Assembly: GCF_964204865.1 (NCBI RefSeq)
Contig: NC_135250.1
Span: 6,324,001 to 6,388,000 of the forward strand
Origin: Styela clava
Lineage: Eukaryota > Chordata > Ascidiacea > Stolidobranchia > Styelidae
Direction of reading: 5' to 3'
Length of the DNA stretch: 64,000 bases
Shown: in pieces, positions 14,201 through 25,073 of the stretch
How positions within the stretch are numbered: the stretch's first letter is position 1
Layout: every line of letters starts with the position of its first letter
The notes under the pieces: generated by a model
What the model was told of the DNA's origin: nothing
Seen by the model: only the letters and a program-made list of their open reading frames with translations
Databases searched by the model: none
Position numbers and translations under genes: made by a program

Positions 14201-15261
14201 CACACCAATTTAACCTCGTTATTAAAAATATGTGTCTGATACCCCTCTCGTCCGTAAATTTTTTGCAAATGTTTCGGGGTTTTCTTCATTTTTTTCCGTT
14301 TCGCCGAAGCGCTCTGACCTCCTTCGCCAGATATGTAGCCGCCGTCTCCCAGCTTGTGCACCAACACGTTGGAACTTCCAATCACGCGTGGTGCAGGGCG
14401 TGTCCGAAATTAGGTCTGAGCTCATTGGGTGTTTCAATGGCATTCATAGCTCTCCTGTTTGGGACGAACGCTCTGTGAGGGAAGCGGCAGGTCTAAAGCG
14501 TCTGCTAGAAGATGGTGAGTTTTCATTGTTTCTCCATAATATTCTATCACGTGGATGTATTATACGGCGCATTGCAGTCAAGGCTAATGGATGGAGCGTC
14601 TGTGCAGTCGTGTATTTCAGACTTCTGCGATGCTGTATCTCGTATCCGGGAAACAATAAAATACGACGACACATGGAGTGCTTCTTTACGCCGCGGGCAA
14701 ACAACGCAGCGTTTGATTTTGTCTGCAAAGGAATGCTGTGACATTCTGGTGAATCAAATAGGCGATCGTCTGCGCACTGAACACCTTGCCGCGTTCTCTT
14801 TGATGAACCCCAAAAATTTTTCAAAATTTGCACGTCAATTTCCCATCCATTTGTTGGCTACTGTCTCCAAATTTTACCCCATGATAAACGTGGGTAAATT
14901 GGAAAATGAATTGCGATGTATATACACCAATCAAACTTTTTTGAACATCACATCAACTTGCGCGCTCTATGGGTTCCTCATAGATAACACTTTAGTAACT
15001 ACCTTTGCGGCGTCCGCAAAATTTCTGGACATCATTTTGACGACGCCTATTTCTTCCGCCGACGCAGAGCGAACATTCAGCACGCTGAAGCGTATTAAAA
15101 CGTATCTCAGAAACACAATGAAGCAAAATAGATTAAATTCCTTGGCTGTTTTATCCATTCACAGAGACGTTATTTCTGGGATGCATGACTTTAATCAGCG
15201 CCTTATTGAGCATTTTGCTTCCAAGAAACCGCGGCGTGTTGCATATATGTTCAAGCAGTAG
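11285..15261 (+). pseudogene. hAT transposase (ZMYM1/TTF-zinc-finger type) with nested insertion and frameshifts
   Basis: From the ATG at 11285 a TTF-type zinc finger is seen (W-x2-HEWLCYSEDKNALFCFYCLLF). The frame is then cut by the element 11610-13503. It resumes at 13512 in the same phase and contains a DUF4371-like segment, the first catalytic Asp context (QSDETTDIT, 13913-13939) and, after a shift near 14090, the second Asp context (YDGAAVMSG) and the hAT CxxH motif (HFLHCYAHQFNLV). A shift near 14240-14340 and another near 14480-14560 are required to reach the C-terminal dimerisation domain, with the catalytic Glu context SSADAERTFS, ending at the stop 15259-15261. At least three frameshifts plus the insertion mean it is not functional. 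It resembles zinc-finger MYM-type 1-like transposases. No intron was needed to explain the breaks, but an intron in place of one shift cannot be excluded. Confidence 0.85.
11610..13503. mobile_element. Non-autonomous hAT element nested in the transposase gene
   Basis: The ends are CATAGGTTCTCAAAGTGCTC at 11610 and an inverted counterpart whose reverse complement reads CAGGGGTTCTCAAACTTTTG (ending 13503). The flanking 8-bp duplications TTCTATGG (11602-11609, 13504-13511) are identical. Removing the element plus one duplicate (1902 nt) restores phase across the host gene. The interior has no long open frame on either strand, so it is a deletion derivative mobilised in trans. Its GGGCTCCGCGA/TCCGCGAG sub-terminal parts are typical of this hAT end type. 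Confidence 0.93.
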
Positions 15262-15683
15262 AAGTCTAGCAGCATATATATCTATGAGTGAGCGACGCAT
15301 GTCCTTATCTTTGCATTACCTTTCCTTTCTTCATAGTAACGTTTTAAACCTTATTTTAGGTTTTGTCTGCTTTCCTGAAGTTTCTGTTAATATGTCATTG
15401 TATTTATCTGGGTAAATATTGCCTTTCCTTTTGAAAGAGGTTTCAAAATAAACTATGTCTATATTTATTAATCCCTTGACTTGGACCGGTTTTAAAGACA
15501 CTTTCTTATCGTTAAAAATTGTCGCTTTTGCCGATTGGTTGTTACCGATGGAATGGTTTTTATACTCATAAAATGATGGGAGAACTTACAGCGCTCATCC
15601 TGTCCCCGTAGATGGGGGTGACTTGGTCCCGCTGTAGCTTGCCCCGGTTGTCAAAATGACCACGCGCCGCCACTGCCCTATTA

Positions 15684-16070
15684 TATTCCATCAAAATCGG
15701 CGTTGTTCAAAAACAATTGAATTTTTACAATTGCGTGAAATTAGAAGAAAGCGCGCTATTAATTTCACATTGGTATAAAAATTGCATTACACGAAACGGA
15801 AGTGTTGGAAGTCTATTCGTCAAACCGAGAGCAGCACACTCTGTATATTGCTCTGTAGTGTTAAACTGAAATGAAAGACGTAACAGATATGTCAAAACAG
15901 TCCAGACTAGTGCAATGGTTCTCAAAGTGGCGTCAGATGTCGTTTAGTGGTCCGCAAGTGAACGAGAGGCAAAGAAAATATTTGATTCGATCCTGCAATC
16001 ATCAGTATTCGAAAATGCTCAGGCCTAGACTCTATACACAAGGACATACTTTTGATCATCAACAGTAGGT
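15684..16070. other. Intergenic stretch with a decayed hAT end
   Basis: No gene seen. At 15914-15935 the sequence CAATGGTTCTCAAAGTGG followed by TGGTCCGC resembles the terminus of the hAT family nested at 11610, but no matching right end or target duplication was found; it is probably a fragment. Confidence 0.4.
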
Positions 16071-16078
16071 TCCCTGGC

Positions 16079-16509
16079 CAAGACTAGATTAACCATAAAG
16101 CAAGTACTCGGGGCATTGGGCAAAAGGGGGCTTCACAGAAATTTACATGGCCGAGTGTTCAGTAGTGCCTCGGTGTTTAATGAAATGATTTGTGTTAGGG
16201 TTAGTCTGACGATTCGGACCTCAATAATAGCTGGTTGGAATGAATTCAGTTTTTTTTTCTCAATATCATAGTTAACCTCTCTAAAAATGTTAGCTTGAGA
16301 ACTATTTAAAAAAAAATGTAATGTAAATACCGTAGATCATAATTTGGCCCTCAGTCAGTAATGAATACTGAAACTTACTTATTCAATTTTATATAACACG
16401 GAACACTAGTTACATTCCCATTATTATTATTTTTTTTTATATTTAGGGCATCAAAGCTCTATTAAATTTTTAGGTCATCTAAACTTCTACAGGCCATGAT
16501 CCGGCCCTG
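16079..16509. mobile_element. Small non-autonomous hAT element (431 bp)
   Basis: The left end CAAGACTAGATTAACCAT and right end (reverse complement CAGGGCCGGATCATGGCC) are imperfect inverted repeats. The flanks are the identical 8-mer TCCCTGGC at 16071-16078 and 16510-16517. No open frame inside. Its ends resemble those of the element at 49451-50325 (CAG-GCCGGATTAACCAT type). Confidence 0.88.
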
Positions 16510-16572
16510 TCCCTGGCATACTAACGACGATGAAGTTTAACCATTTTCTTTCCTTGCAGTTTTTGTGTAGAA

Positions 16573-18038
16573 ATGTCGGATATTAAAAACCAAATCATTG
16601 TCGTCCTCGCGTTCTTTTTGATTGTGATTGTTTGTCATTGGGGTTTTACTTTGTTGTCGAATAGAATTAGGCAATACGATATGGAATACCGCGTGGAGCA
16701 AAGTATCATCAACAATAGTCGACAAGGTGATTATGTATTTCACATAGCAGAAGCCTATTTGCTCCCAAATAAGACGAAGAAAGATACAAATATATGTGCT
16801 CCAGAAGTATGCGTACCAAGATGTCGCATAACCTGAATCCTAACGGGTACACACATACTATGTTCAGGTTGTGCGCCATCTTGGTGCGCATACTTCTAGA
16901 GGACTCAAAATTATATATATATGGAATTCGTTATACATTTAAGTCGCTACCGCGTAGGCTCACAACTAACAGCATCTTGAAATCTTCTGTCGAAAAAACA
17001 AAATAAGGCCGGCTGCTGGTAGCGTTTAATATTACTATCTATAACAGGGTGGTCCACACCCAGGCCCGCAGCATCATTATCTGTGGCCCACGTCGCATTT
17101 GCTAGATAGGATAATCGAAAAATCGCATTTTGTGTTGTTTCGTCGTAAAAATAACTGAAAAATCTTGTTACATCACTAATGTCACTGAATTGACTAGTGT
17201 CACGACTAGATGAGGCAACTAGTGAAGTTGAATAAGGTGCTCGACTAGTCCAAATTGTTCATTGGCTTTCTATATTTTTTGTTGGGAATATATGCTAACA
17301 ATATAATAACTAAATATGATAACTAACTATTAATGTTATGGCCTAACAATATATATAATGCCTTCCAGTTATTTTTTGCAACCAACCCAAACAGTATTAC
17401 AAAAAATGCTTCCAATATGTCAGAAAAATCAGTAATTATACTCTCCTGTACCTCACATTTGGTAATCAATCAATCTGCAGTTGTGGCAAATATAATCTAA
17501 AATGTCATTTTGTAATCATGTGACCAATGAACATTTTCAAATTTTAAAGGATTTTGCTTTAATCGATGTTCGAAAGCACTTACATTTGCGGAAGCACTTT
17601 CTCCGCTATGATTAGTTTGATATCTTACACTGAATGTTGAAATATATTATAGAAAATGGCATTGAATTAACTAACTGTATTTACCATTTTAAGAAATATG
17701 AGTCATCATTATGAAATTGCTAAGAAACTTGACAATGGAAAATAATCGAGGAACATTTTATTCTAACACTGAATAAGAAGATAACATATTTTCTTTATCA
17801 TTCAGAATGCGATTTGCGTATTGAGAAACATTGCTACATCGCAGTGGTTTACACTGAAGCAGTAACGTATACTCAAGCGGTATCGATTTGCCGAGATAGT
17901 GATTCAAGTATCGCCCAAATACTCAACGAAAATACTTACAACGACATCGTGAAAAATATTCGTTCGAAAATACCAGTTGGCTATATTTCTACATCAGTTT
18001 GGATCAAAGGGCCAGTTACCGATGAGGTTGGGAAATAA
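16573..18038 (+). CDS. Type II membrane C-type-lectin-like protein, apparently partial
   Basis: Exon 1 (16573-16726) starts at an ATG and encodes a short polar N-terminus, a strongly hydrophobic segment (IIVVLAFFLIVIVCHWGFTL, residues about 8-27) without a signal-peptidase-like site, and a polar stalk, as in type II membrane proteins. It ends in a GT donor, phase 1. Exon 2 (17806 onward, phase matches) begins ECDLRIEKHCYIAVVY and continues EAVTYTQAVSICRDSDSSIAQI, which fits the start of a C-type lectin-like domain (Cys pair, then the Ala-x2-x-Cys helix and the SxxAxI strand), then STSVWIKG. It either stops at TAA 18036-18038 or is spliced at the GT at 18027 (phase 0). The remaining half of the fold (WxD.., final Cys residues) was not found downstream, so the gene is truncated, or its later exons lie beyond recognition. 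A pyrimidine-rich acceptor (CCTTGCAG, ending 16560) lies just 5' of the ATG. It could be a 5'-UTR intron or a trans-splice site. Confidence 0.6.
16799..16902. repeat. Hairpin MITE, YY1-motif family, copy 2
   Basis: Palindrome within intron 1 of the lectin-like gene. Left arm CTCCAGAAGTATGCGTACCA, right arm GGTGCGCATACTTCTAGAGG, loop region containing CCTGAATCCTAACGGG. Confidence 0.8.
17045..17530. mobile_element. Truncated hAT element, same family as 27449-28242
   Basis: Begins CAGGGTGGTCCACACCCAGG and continues with blocks shared with the element in intron 1 of copy B (GCCCACGTCGCATTTG; ATCACTGAATTGACTAG; GGTAATCAATCAATCTGCAG). The right inverted end was not found, so this is a fragment within the intron of the lectin-like gene. 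Confidence 0.7.
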
Positions 18039-19683
18039 AAATTTGTTTTATATTAGTATTGCTTTCCCCCGTTCTGAAATTGCTAGAAGCACGATTACGG
18101 ATCTTACATCCGAGTCATGGTGAGTCAGTATATATAGATGCAAGATCCAGGTACAATAGGCAGCAGAAATTGCGCACAAAGGTGAATCCATTTGGGAAAA
18201 ACTATTTAAGCCCCGAATTAAGATCCCAAACACATTCACAGAATTTCTTCAAATAGCTGAAACTGTTATCAGTCATAACCTCATTCAAACAAACTCAAAC
18301 AAAGAATTTCTTGAATATTTAATCCATGCGCAAAGTAAAACAGCATGGCTGATTATCACATTCTAAGAACTTCTAATCCATTGGTAGTAACCCATTGATA
18401 CGTGTCAGGGCCTGGACTATCTCAAAGAGGAAAGACCTGTTATTCGGTTATCACTATGCAACTCGCTACTTTATGCAATGGAATAATTCATACCAGAAAA
18501 TGAAACCCCACAAGTCTTTCACAAGTCCCCATTTTTTATGTTCAACACTCTTCATTTGCTTTTTCAAAGTTTATCAAATGGCAGGAGAGTCAGCTGAGAC
18601 AATCAATTTCAAACTGGCGGGAATTGTATCTAGTCGTGGATCGAGATCCAGGCTCCAACAAACAGGGTTTGCGAACAGGATTTGCTTTATCCGCTCTTCG
18701 AGGAGTCGTGTGCGAACGATGACAGTACATGTAAAGTTTACTGAAAGCATAGGCAGGTAAAACACTGGAAATCGCATTCAGAGGACAAACTACTTCTACT
18801 TCCACGCAGATAAGCTATTACTATACATACCAATTCTGCTGACTGAAATAACAATCAAAACAAAAACTGACGGCAGTTGTCGCCAAACTTATTTTCTAAA
18901 GTTCAGCACGAAATGCTATTTTGCAAAGTGCTATATACTTCTTATAATAATAAAATAAAATAATAAAAAAAATCATTTTGTGTCGCATCGCAGAATTCTT
19001 ATTAAAATAATAAAACAGAATAAGATTATTACCAGTAGGTTATGGCATCGGTCCATTTTTCTCCTGCCACTATGAGTGGATTTGAATACTATTATAATCA
19101 ACAACCGTTTTTTGCGGGCCATACGTCGCCCCGGTTTATAAAACGCACTGTTAATAATTTGCTTAGATAGTTTTCATTCACACATAAGGCGCAACCGGTC
19201 TCGGTACTGATTTTGAATGTAGACAACAAAGCACTACCTGATCCATACATTAGGCGCGCCGGCTTATAAGCGCACGATAATCTGTTCCCGACCTTTATTA
19301 AAGTACTAGAGAGGTTACGATGACAATTATTTATGGCATCCTTTCATTTATCCAAATACCGCATCCGTATAATTTGCATTCTTCTCAATATATATATTTT
19401 CAATATATATAATATTGCAAACGCCTAGAAATCACGTACAGGCGGTAACATTTTTTCTATGTATCCTGACAAATACATGTGTCGCATAAGGGGGTGACTG
19501 AAATATCTGGCTGTTTTTTTAATCTTGGAAAACTACAATGAAATTTGATATATATATATTGAAATAAAATTCAGAAAATACAGTTCACGATGTTTGATGA
19601 GGTTTTAATGTTGTCTAGCTAAGGTTAATGATGAGATTGACGTTGAGGTTAACGAGGATTAGCGGAGAGGTTGATGAAGCGCG

Positions 19684-19797
19684 ATGACGCCATCAAAATT
19701 AAAAGTGACGCTCCTACTGTGAAAAATATCATACGCGTACTACTTCGTCTTGGCTTTTGTGTTAATATATTTGAGCATTGCTCTCTTGTTTTTGTAG
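19684..19797 (+). repeat. Dispersed short repeat R1, copy 1
   Basis: Begins GATGACGCCATCAAAATTAA and ends TATTTGAGCATTGCTCTCTT. The same order of blocks (GATGACG-CATCAAAATT, ACTTCGT-TTGGCTTT-GTGT, TTGAGCATTGCTCTC) recurs at 21058, 48290 and 61909, and in inverse at 59162 and 63557. SINE- or MITE-like; no tRNA promoter boxes were recognised. Confidence 0.6.
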
Positions 19798-20400
19798 GGC
19801 GATGCAAAGCACCCTGAAATGTTGTAATGGTATTTCAATTACATAAACTTCAAATCAGCTATTGATTGAAATATCATGTAATGTAATAAATTGTTATGAT
19901 ATAAACATCATTCAGTGGCAAGCCTTTGTGATTTGCATGTTATATGCATATAACCAGACAAACAAATTCAGCCCTTTGTAATGCACGGATACCTATGATT
20001 TCATAAAGCCCCATGTGCCCATGTAAGTAACAATAGTTTGTTCTTAAACTTTAAGTTGATCAGCTCGTAGCCATAGTTTACTGCTAATCGCCATATAATT
20101 GTTAATATAAGAGATAATCCCATTTGGAATCGAATATCCATGTATTGAATGTATCAAATATTGCTTAACGAACTCCCACCAAAATATAGTCGACTAAAAG
20201 AGGAAGTCAAATTAATTTTCTAAAAATCTATTCCTGGAAATTTCCATGATGTATGGTAGTTCAATAATATAAAATGCGAATAAAACCATAGTTTGAACAC
20301 TATTTTTTATGTCTATATCACTATATGTATAACGAGTTGGTTTCATATCACGGACTGGAAGTTTCTATTTCCTGGAGTCACTATCATCAATGTAATATAG

Positions 20401-20660
20401 TTTTATGCATATGAAAAAGGCTATTGTAAAATGATGCAGTCATGTTGTTGAATCACTGAATGTCCAAAATGTTAAAAAAACGGTCCTTTCTCGCTTGGGT
20501 TGAAGTTTCGTCAAATAGTAATATATGCAATATCGATTTTTTTATGTCTATGGAAAAGGCAATTGTAAAATGATTCGTTTAGTTGTTGAATCATTGAACG
20601 TTGAAATGTTAAAAAGCGGTCTTCGTTGCAGTTTCGTCAAATCACGTCAAGACAAACAAC
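20401..20660 (+). repeat. Duplicated ~115-bp segment
   Basis: Two diverged direct copies, about 20408-20518 and 20546-20643, share GGAAAAGGCAATTGTAAAATG, GTTGTTGAATCA, TGAACGT-GAAATGTTAAAAA, CGGTC and AGTTTCGTCAAAT at matching positions. The second copy lies in a longer open frame, but no protein family is recognised. Confidence 0.6.
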
Positions 20661-21057
20661 ACGAACAATATCAAAACAAAACTTTTGATTTTCTCATGCT
20701 GGAACCCGATGTCAAGTAGATTACAACTAAAAATACTTGACAAGCTGCGTTCACACGTTTCACCAAGTTGTCAAGACTATTCCTTACTCTGGCCAATACG
20801 ATCATTCCAACCAATTAACAACGACACAAAAAACATTATTGGACACAATTTATACATATGGATCGTTTTGTTATTATGTTGTTGTTAGAATTCTTTTTCG
20901 TGTACTTGTTGTTCCCGCTTCTCTCATTATCTACTGGTCTAATTGCTCTAATTTTTATTGGATTAGGCCTGTATTATTTACTAGAAGGTTATTACTTTTA
21001 TATGTTTTAAAGATTTCTGTCGGCTATATGGGATTCGTTTTTTGTGCGTGCGTACTG

Positions 21058-21255
21058 TGATGACGCCATCAAAATTGAGAACTGCGCACCTTGTGGAGGC
21101 TCCGCCTTCGCCTCCACGATTGTTTCGTGGCTGGCGGTCACTCGGAGTCGCTGACACTACGCTAGCCCACCGTGCCGGTAATGAAAAAACTTAGATACTC
21201 GTACTGCTTCGTTTTGGTTTTCGTGTTTACATATTTGAGCATCGCTCTCTCACGC
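21058..21255 (+). repeat. Dispersed short repeat R1, copy 2 (long form)
   Basis: Starts TGATGACGCCATCAAAATTG and ends TTTGAGCATCGCTCTC. Compared with copy 1 it carries an extra GC-rich middle (GCACCTTGTGGAGG... GGTCACTCGGAGTCG) that is also present, diverged, in the copy at 61909-62085. This appears to be the fuller form of the repeat. Confidence 0.6.
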
Positions 21256-21416
21256 AGTGATACATTGCTTATGTACACCGCTTGAATGGTCGCTTATGTA
21301 GGCTATATCGAATGGGTTGTATATGATATTATTATTTGTAATGTATACATATGTAATTTGTTGTTATGGGTTGGTTGTATTCAGGCGACTCAATTTTGGG
21401 TCGCGAACCGTAGGGA

Positions 21417-22560
21417 ATGGGAAACACTCCCTTAGGCCTAGAAAAAGAGAAGAAGGAAAGTAAAATGGCCATTCCTCACACACGCACAGTGTATGCATGC
21501 TCTTTTGTTGTAAACGCAACGTTTGGTATCTATATGCCTTACTCCTTGTACAGAATTTTTGAAAAATTGGGTTTCTTCATCTTTGCTCCGGCATATTTTT
21601 GTACCCATGAACGTTCTCACCCACGGACATTTGTACAAACAGATTATTGCACTCAGATAAAGTTTGCTCACAGGACCACTTTCACCAATGAATATTTATG
21701 TGTTGAACAAAATTTTATTTGTTTTATTTCAATTATGATTCTTTAGGTTTAATTGGGGGTACTATGAGTCTACGACACTTTGCAACAGCTTGTAAAGTAA
21801 ACGAAACTTTACTGCCATTTGCCACTGTCATACGGACACAATTTGATGTAACTATAGGGAGAAAGAGAGAGATGTTGCTGATGTTGGGGATAAAGACTAT
21901 CGCCCTATATATTTAAGTTCGATTCCCGCATTATTGTTTTGACACGCGTTATGGAATGTGACTCCAATCTGGATTCTATCAGACGATAATAAGCACACAG
22001 TGTTGATGCTAATCGTTGTTGTATATTATAGGAAGATGCACAATCCAAAATTCCAAAACAGATAACATTGAAACACACTTAACTCTTAACACAGTAAATC
22101 AGGAGTGAACCAAAACACATCACACCTAACGCAGTAAAAACAGAAGTGAATCTAAACACAATATTATGCAGCCCTCTCGGCAAGCCGGAACGATACGTCA
22201 TCAAATTGGTCGATACGAGAAAGGCATTAGCCTACATGTAATCCAGTAATCAGTGTTGCTACAATAAAATGACCTATTGTGGGAAATGGAACACTAATAA
22301 AATGAAAGGGTTAAATACATTATAATTCATAGGTACACAATGCACATTTGCTACATAACAATGCAAAAAGCACAAGTGTCGTAAACAACTTTGTCTGAAA
22401 CAGAAATATTTGTGGGTTGAAAATGACTGTGGGTGTGATTGTCCATGGGTACAAATGGTCTTGGATGTATATATTCGTAGGTGCAAATTTCATGGGTGCA
22501 AATATAAAAGGGTAAAAATATCCGGGGGTGCGACCTACATACTAAAAGCTGTGGGTTCAA
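21417..22560. repeat. Foldback-like inverted arms upstream of copy A
   Basis: The segment around 21580-21720 (TTTGTACCCATGAACG, CACCCACGGACATTTGTAC) is an inverted relative of 22335-22560 (GTGGGTTGAAAATGACTGTG, CATGGGTACAAATG, GGGTGCAAATATAAAAGGG). Both arms consist of degenerate ~16-20-bp units GGGTGCAAATGTCCGTGGAT. The same pair of arms lies upstream of copy B (26050-26880), and the right arm alone upstream of C and D, so it duplicated together with the gene. Confidence 0.6.
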
Positions 22561-23004
22561 GTACCCTATGATACAAATGTGATGTTACCTGAAATCGTAA
22601 TATTCTGCCAATATCGTTTTCGCTGAATGCGATGCAAAATTCGGGAGTTAGCAATTTCGCTTCAGTTTTGTGGTCACACTCTATGCAGTGTCGGCAAACC
22701 AAGAGAGCTTATACAACGTATAAATTGCCGACATCACGCGCTATCTTCGTGCTCAGTGAATGATTTGCTAACCTGGGAAATTCCCTCAACTAATACCGAA
22801 ATATCCACTCGAATATTATAGGGATGACGTCTTCCGTGATGATCATGTGATGGTTTGTGGTTGAAAGGATGAAACGCTGATTTATAAACTGTTGAATGAA
22901 ACAATTGGAAAGCAATGATATTCTGAAATTTAAGGGTTTTACATCAACAGAGAAAGTACATCATTTCTTCATAGTTTTTATGTCATTCAAAGTTGAAGCA
23001 ATTT

Positions 23005-23155
23005 AGTAAAAAATTTCTGTCTGCTTTTCATAACGATAGTCCGCAATTTATAAGAGCCTTATAATCGTGCAACGTTGATAGCGAGGCATTCATTTTGGAC
23101 AACGCCCTTGCAGGAGTTTGTCCTTGCTATAGTTGTCGATTGATAAAGGGACTTG
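23005..23155 (+). promoter_or_regulatory. Proximal promoter/5' UTR of copy A, conserved in all four copies
   Basis: From AGTAAAAAATTTCTGT to the ATG this block is nearly identical in copies A-D, including GATAGTCCGCAATTT, a TATAA box (23060-23064, about 95 nt before the ATG) and CAACGTTGATAGCGAGGC-TTCATTTTGGACAACGCCC. Start of transcription near 23090 is inference from the TATA position. Confidence 0.55.
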
Positions 23156-25054
23156 ATGGCAGAAGAGCAGGTAAATGCATACAACTCTGCTATAAATTTA
23201 TGTATGTCGTGAATGGCTTCTTCTGTGTTACTTTCTCAAAAATATTTCAAGTCAAATTAGCACAGTTTAGATCAATGTTTTGATTTTTGTCAAATACTGT
23301 TTAGTTTCAGAACTGCTTGATCTGGTAGCAGTAAATTAAGTTAAAAATTTAAGTTTGAACGAAATAAATTCTTCATTTTGAAATAAATGAAACTTAGTGG
23401 TTGAATTTGTTTTTAAACGTTTCTCTGTTCATTTAAATGTAGGTCTATGTCAATTAAATTCGAAAGTAATTTTTGTAATTCTCTGACACTTTTTTATCAG
23501 TACTCCCACTGATATAGTATTAAACTTTATAATACGTTCAAGTAAACGTTATCAATGATGATTGAAGCCTATCGACTTTATTTGTTTCAACAGGCTAACG
23601 TGATTGCGACCATAACGGAAAACCGTGCTGGCATTGTTATCACTTTCACAAATTCCGTCCAACGTGACTTGAGACTGGAATGCAATGTTGACGGAAGATT
23701 ATTACCGGATCACGGGTTTCATATTGAACCCCACGATAGAATTCGTTTGGAGTTCAGGACCCTGGACGGCAATATGCAAACCCAATACGAATATCGGAAC
23801 GTCGCCGTCGCAGGTGAGCCTTTGAATCGGAGAATTGGTTTATAAAATCCAACTCAAATAAGCAATTTTAATAAAATACTATTGTGTTTTCTGCTTTGAT
23901 ATTTCAGTAAACTAACCAACGAATGTTAGTCAGCAATTTCTTTGTTGTATTTACGCTCACCCGAGCATGACGTTACAAAGCACAAGTGACTACTTCAGTG
24001 AATTCTTTCCTAATTGAATCGCGCTATATTTGATTTATATTTTCTAAATTGAATTTATTTAGCAAATTATGATGATATAATTCTTATTAATAAGGTTTGT
24101 ATAATTTCATCTGATTTCAACTCAGCCAACAAGGTGTCGCTAACACGATAGCTTACATTTTATACATTATAGTTATTCGCGGCCCCGCGGCAATTGCGGA
24201 AACGTTGTATGTTTGTTTATTTTATATTTTTATTATCATACATGTTTAATTTTGTCTGTACACTTGTACAGTGTTTCATGCACGACGAAATAAATCTGAA
24301 TCTGAAATGCCATTATTTCAGGTCAGCAAATATTGCGACATTCTCCATTTCCGATCCCAGTTGCCGTGATAAGAAGAGACAGTTACCATTTAATGAGATT
24401 TAGTATCCTCATCAACGACGTGGAAATCAACGGCGGCCCTGTCCAGCTGCGCCCACTCGGAGGTAGGCTGCTGATCTAATTATTTTCAATTTCAATGAGC
24501 AAAATTTGTAACTAAAACTAAAAGAAGTTATATAAACTTGACATGTATTATATCGAGGTGAAATTTTTTACCTGATATATATGTGTAAAAAACATTTAAT
24601 TATATTTTATTTTCACAGAACAAAACAGATTACTGGGCGGCGATCACAATTTCTTTATTGAAAGTGAGTGTTTAATGTTTATTTCTTGAAATGTCACATT
24701 CTCCTAACTTTACATTATGTAAAATATTTCTTCTTTTCAGATTTCCAAAGCACGAATGCATTCTTTGGATCAACTTGCCAAAGGTAAATAAGTTTAGATT
24801 TAAATTTTGGTATGTTCGTTATGATAAAATGTCCATTTTTGTGTAACAAAATGAAAAACAGGTATTTATCGCAATAACTATAACATTCTACAAAATTTAA
24901 TTATGAAAATTTTCTCTCTCTCTCTATCCATGTGGAAATTGTAAAATCTATTTTTCTATTTTATAGTTTGGCTCCGTCGAATCAAATGATTCCAGACGAG
25001 GATGGAAATGCGAGTGGTTGGTCGGGGGGTTCGGGTTCAAAACGACCTCCTTAA
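23156..25054 (+). CDS. Unrecognised beta-rich protein, family copy A (intact, 6 exons, 183 aa)
   Basis: Exons: 23156-23170 (MAEEQ), 23594-23813, 24322-24462, 24619-24663, 24741-24783, 24967-25054 (TAA 25052-25054). Every intron is GT-AG and the phases (0,1,1,1,2) agree; total 552 nt. There is no signal peptide and no membrane segment. Exon 2 alternates hydrophobic and polar residues (ATITENRAGIVITFTNSVQR; DHGFHIEPHDRIRLEF), suggesting several beta strands; exon 3 likewise (HLMRFSILINDVEINGG). The C-terminus is Gly/Ser-rich and charged, ending SKRPP. Only one or two Cys. I recognise no family. Four tandem copies with identical exon phases and 5' micro-exon show recent duplication. Conservation of exon 2 across copies (changes at few positions) suggests selection. 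Likely cytosolic or nuclear; function unknown. Confidence 0.75.
24120..24309 (+). mobile_element. Probable 5'-truncated LINE-like insertion in intron 2 of copy A
   Basis: Intron 2 of copy A is longer than that of B at this place and holds unrelated sequence ending GACGAAATAAATCTGAATCTGAA just before the acceptor of exon 3. A 3' end of AATAAA followed by CTGAAT repeats is typical of CR1/L2-type LINE tails. No reverse transcriptase remains; identity is inferred from the tail only. Confidence 0.4.
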
Positions 25055-25073
25055 AAAACTTTTTTTATCTGCC

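Larger units (their letters stand above)
10751..15675 (+). mobile_element. hAT-superfamily DNA transposon, full length, inactivated
   Basis: The ends are CAGTGGCGGCGCGT at 10751 and its inverted copy ACGCGCCGCCACTG ending at 15675. Both ends are flanked by the identical 8-bp target duplication CCCTATTA (10743-10750 and 15676-15683); 8-bp duplications and CA..TG termini are characteristic of hAT. The element is 4925 bp, including a 1894-bp nested insertion and one extra duplicated 8-mer, so the original element was about 3.0 kb. The GC content (roughly 45-50 percent near the ends) is above that of the surrounding DNA. Confidence 0.95.
18039..21057. other. Intergenic region, no gene recognised
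   Basis: Short frames only, none with recognisable protein similarity. Two local repeats are listed separately (dispersed repeat at 19684-19797 and a duplicated ~115-bp segment at 20401-20660). Confidence 0.5.

Noticed and set aside
14188-14833. Minus-strand frames within the hAT element
   Set aside because: Shadows of the transposase coding strand.
15871-16068. 65-codon plus-strand frame with polar residues
   Set aside because: It covers a hAT end-like sequence and has no recognisable domain.
18395-18805. Overlapping frames on both strands after the lectin-like gene
   Set aside because: Tested as possible remaining lectin exons, but the expected Trp/Cys pattern of the second half of the fold is missing.
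21880-21935. tRNA gene or tRNA-derived SINE (GTTCGATTCCCGC resembles a B box)
   Set aside because: No matching acceptor stem, A box or anticodon arm could be built around it.
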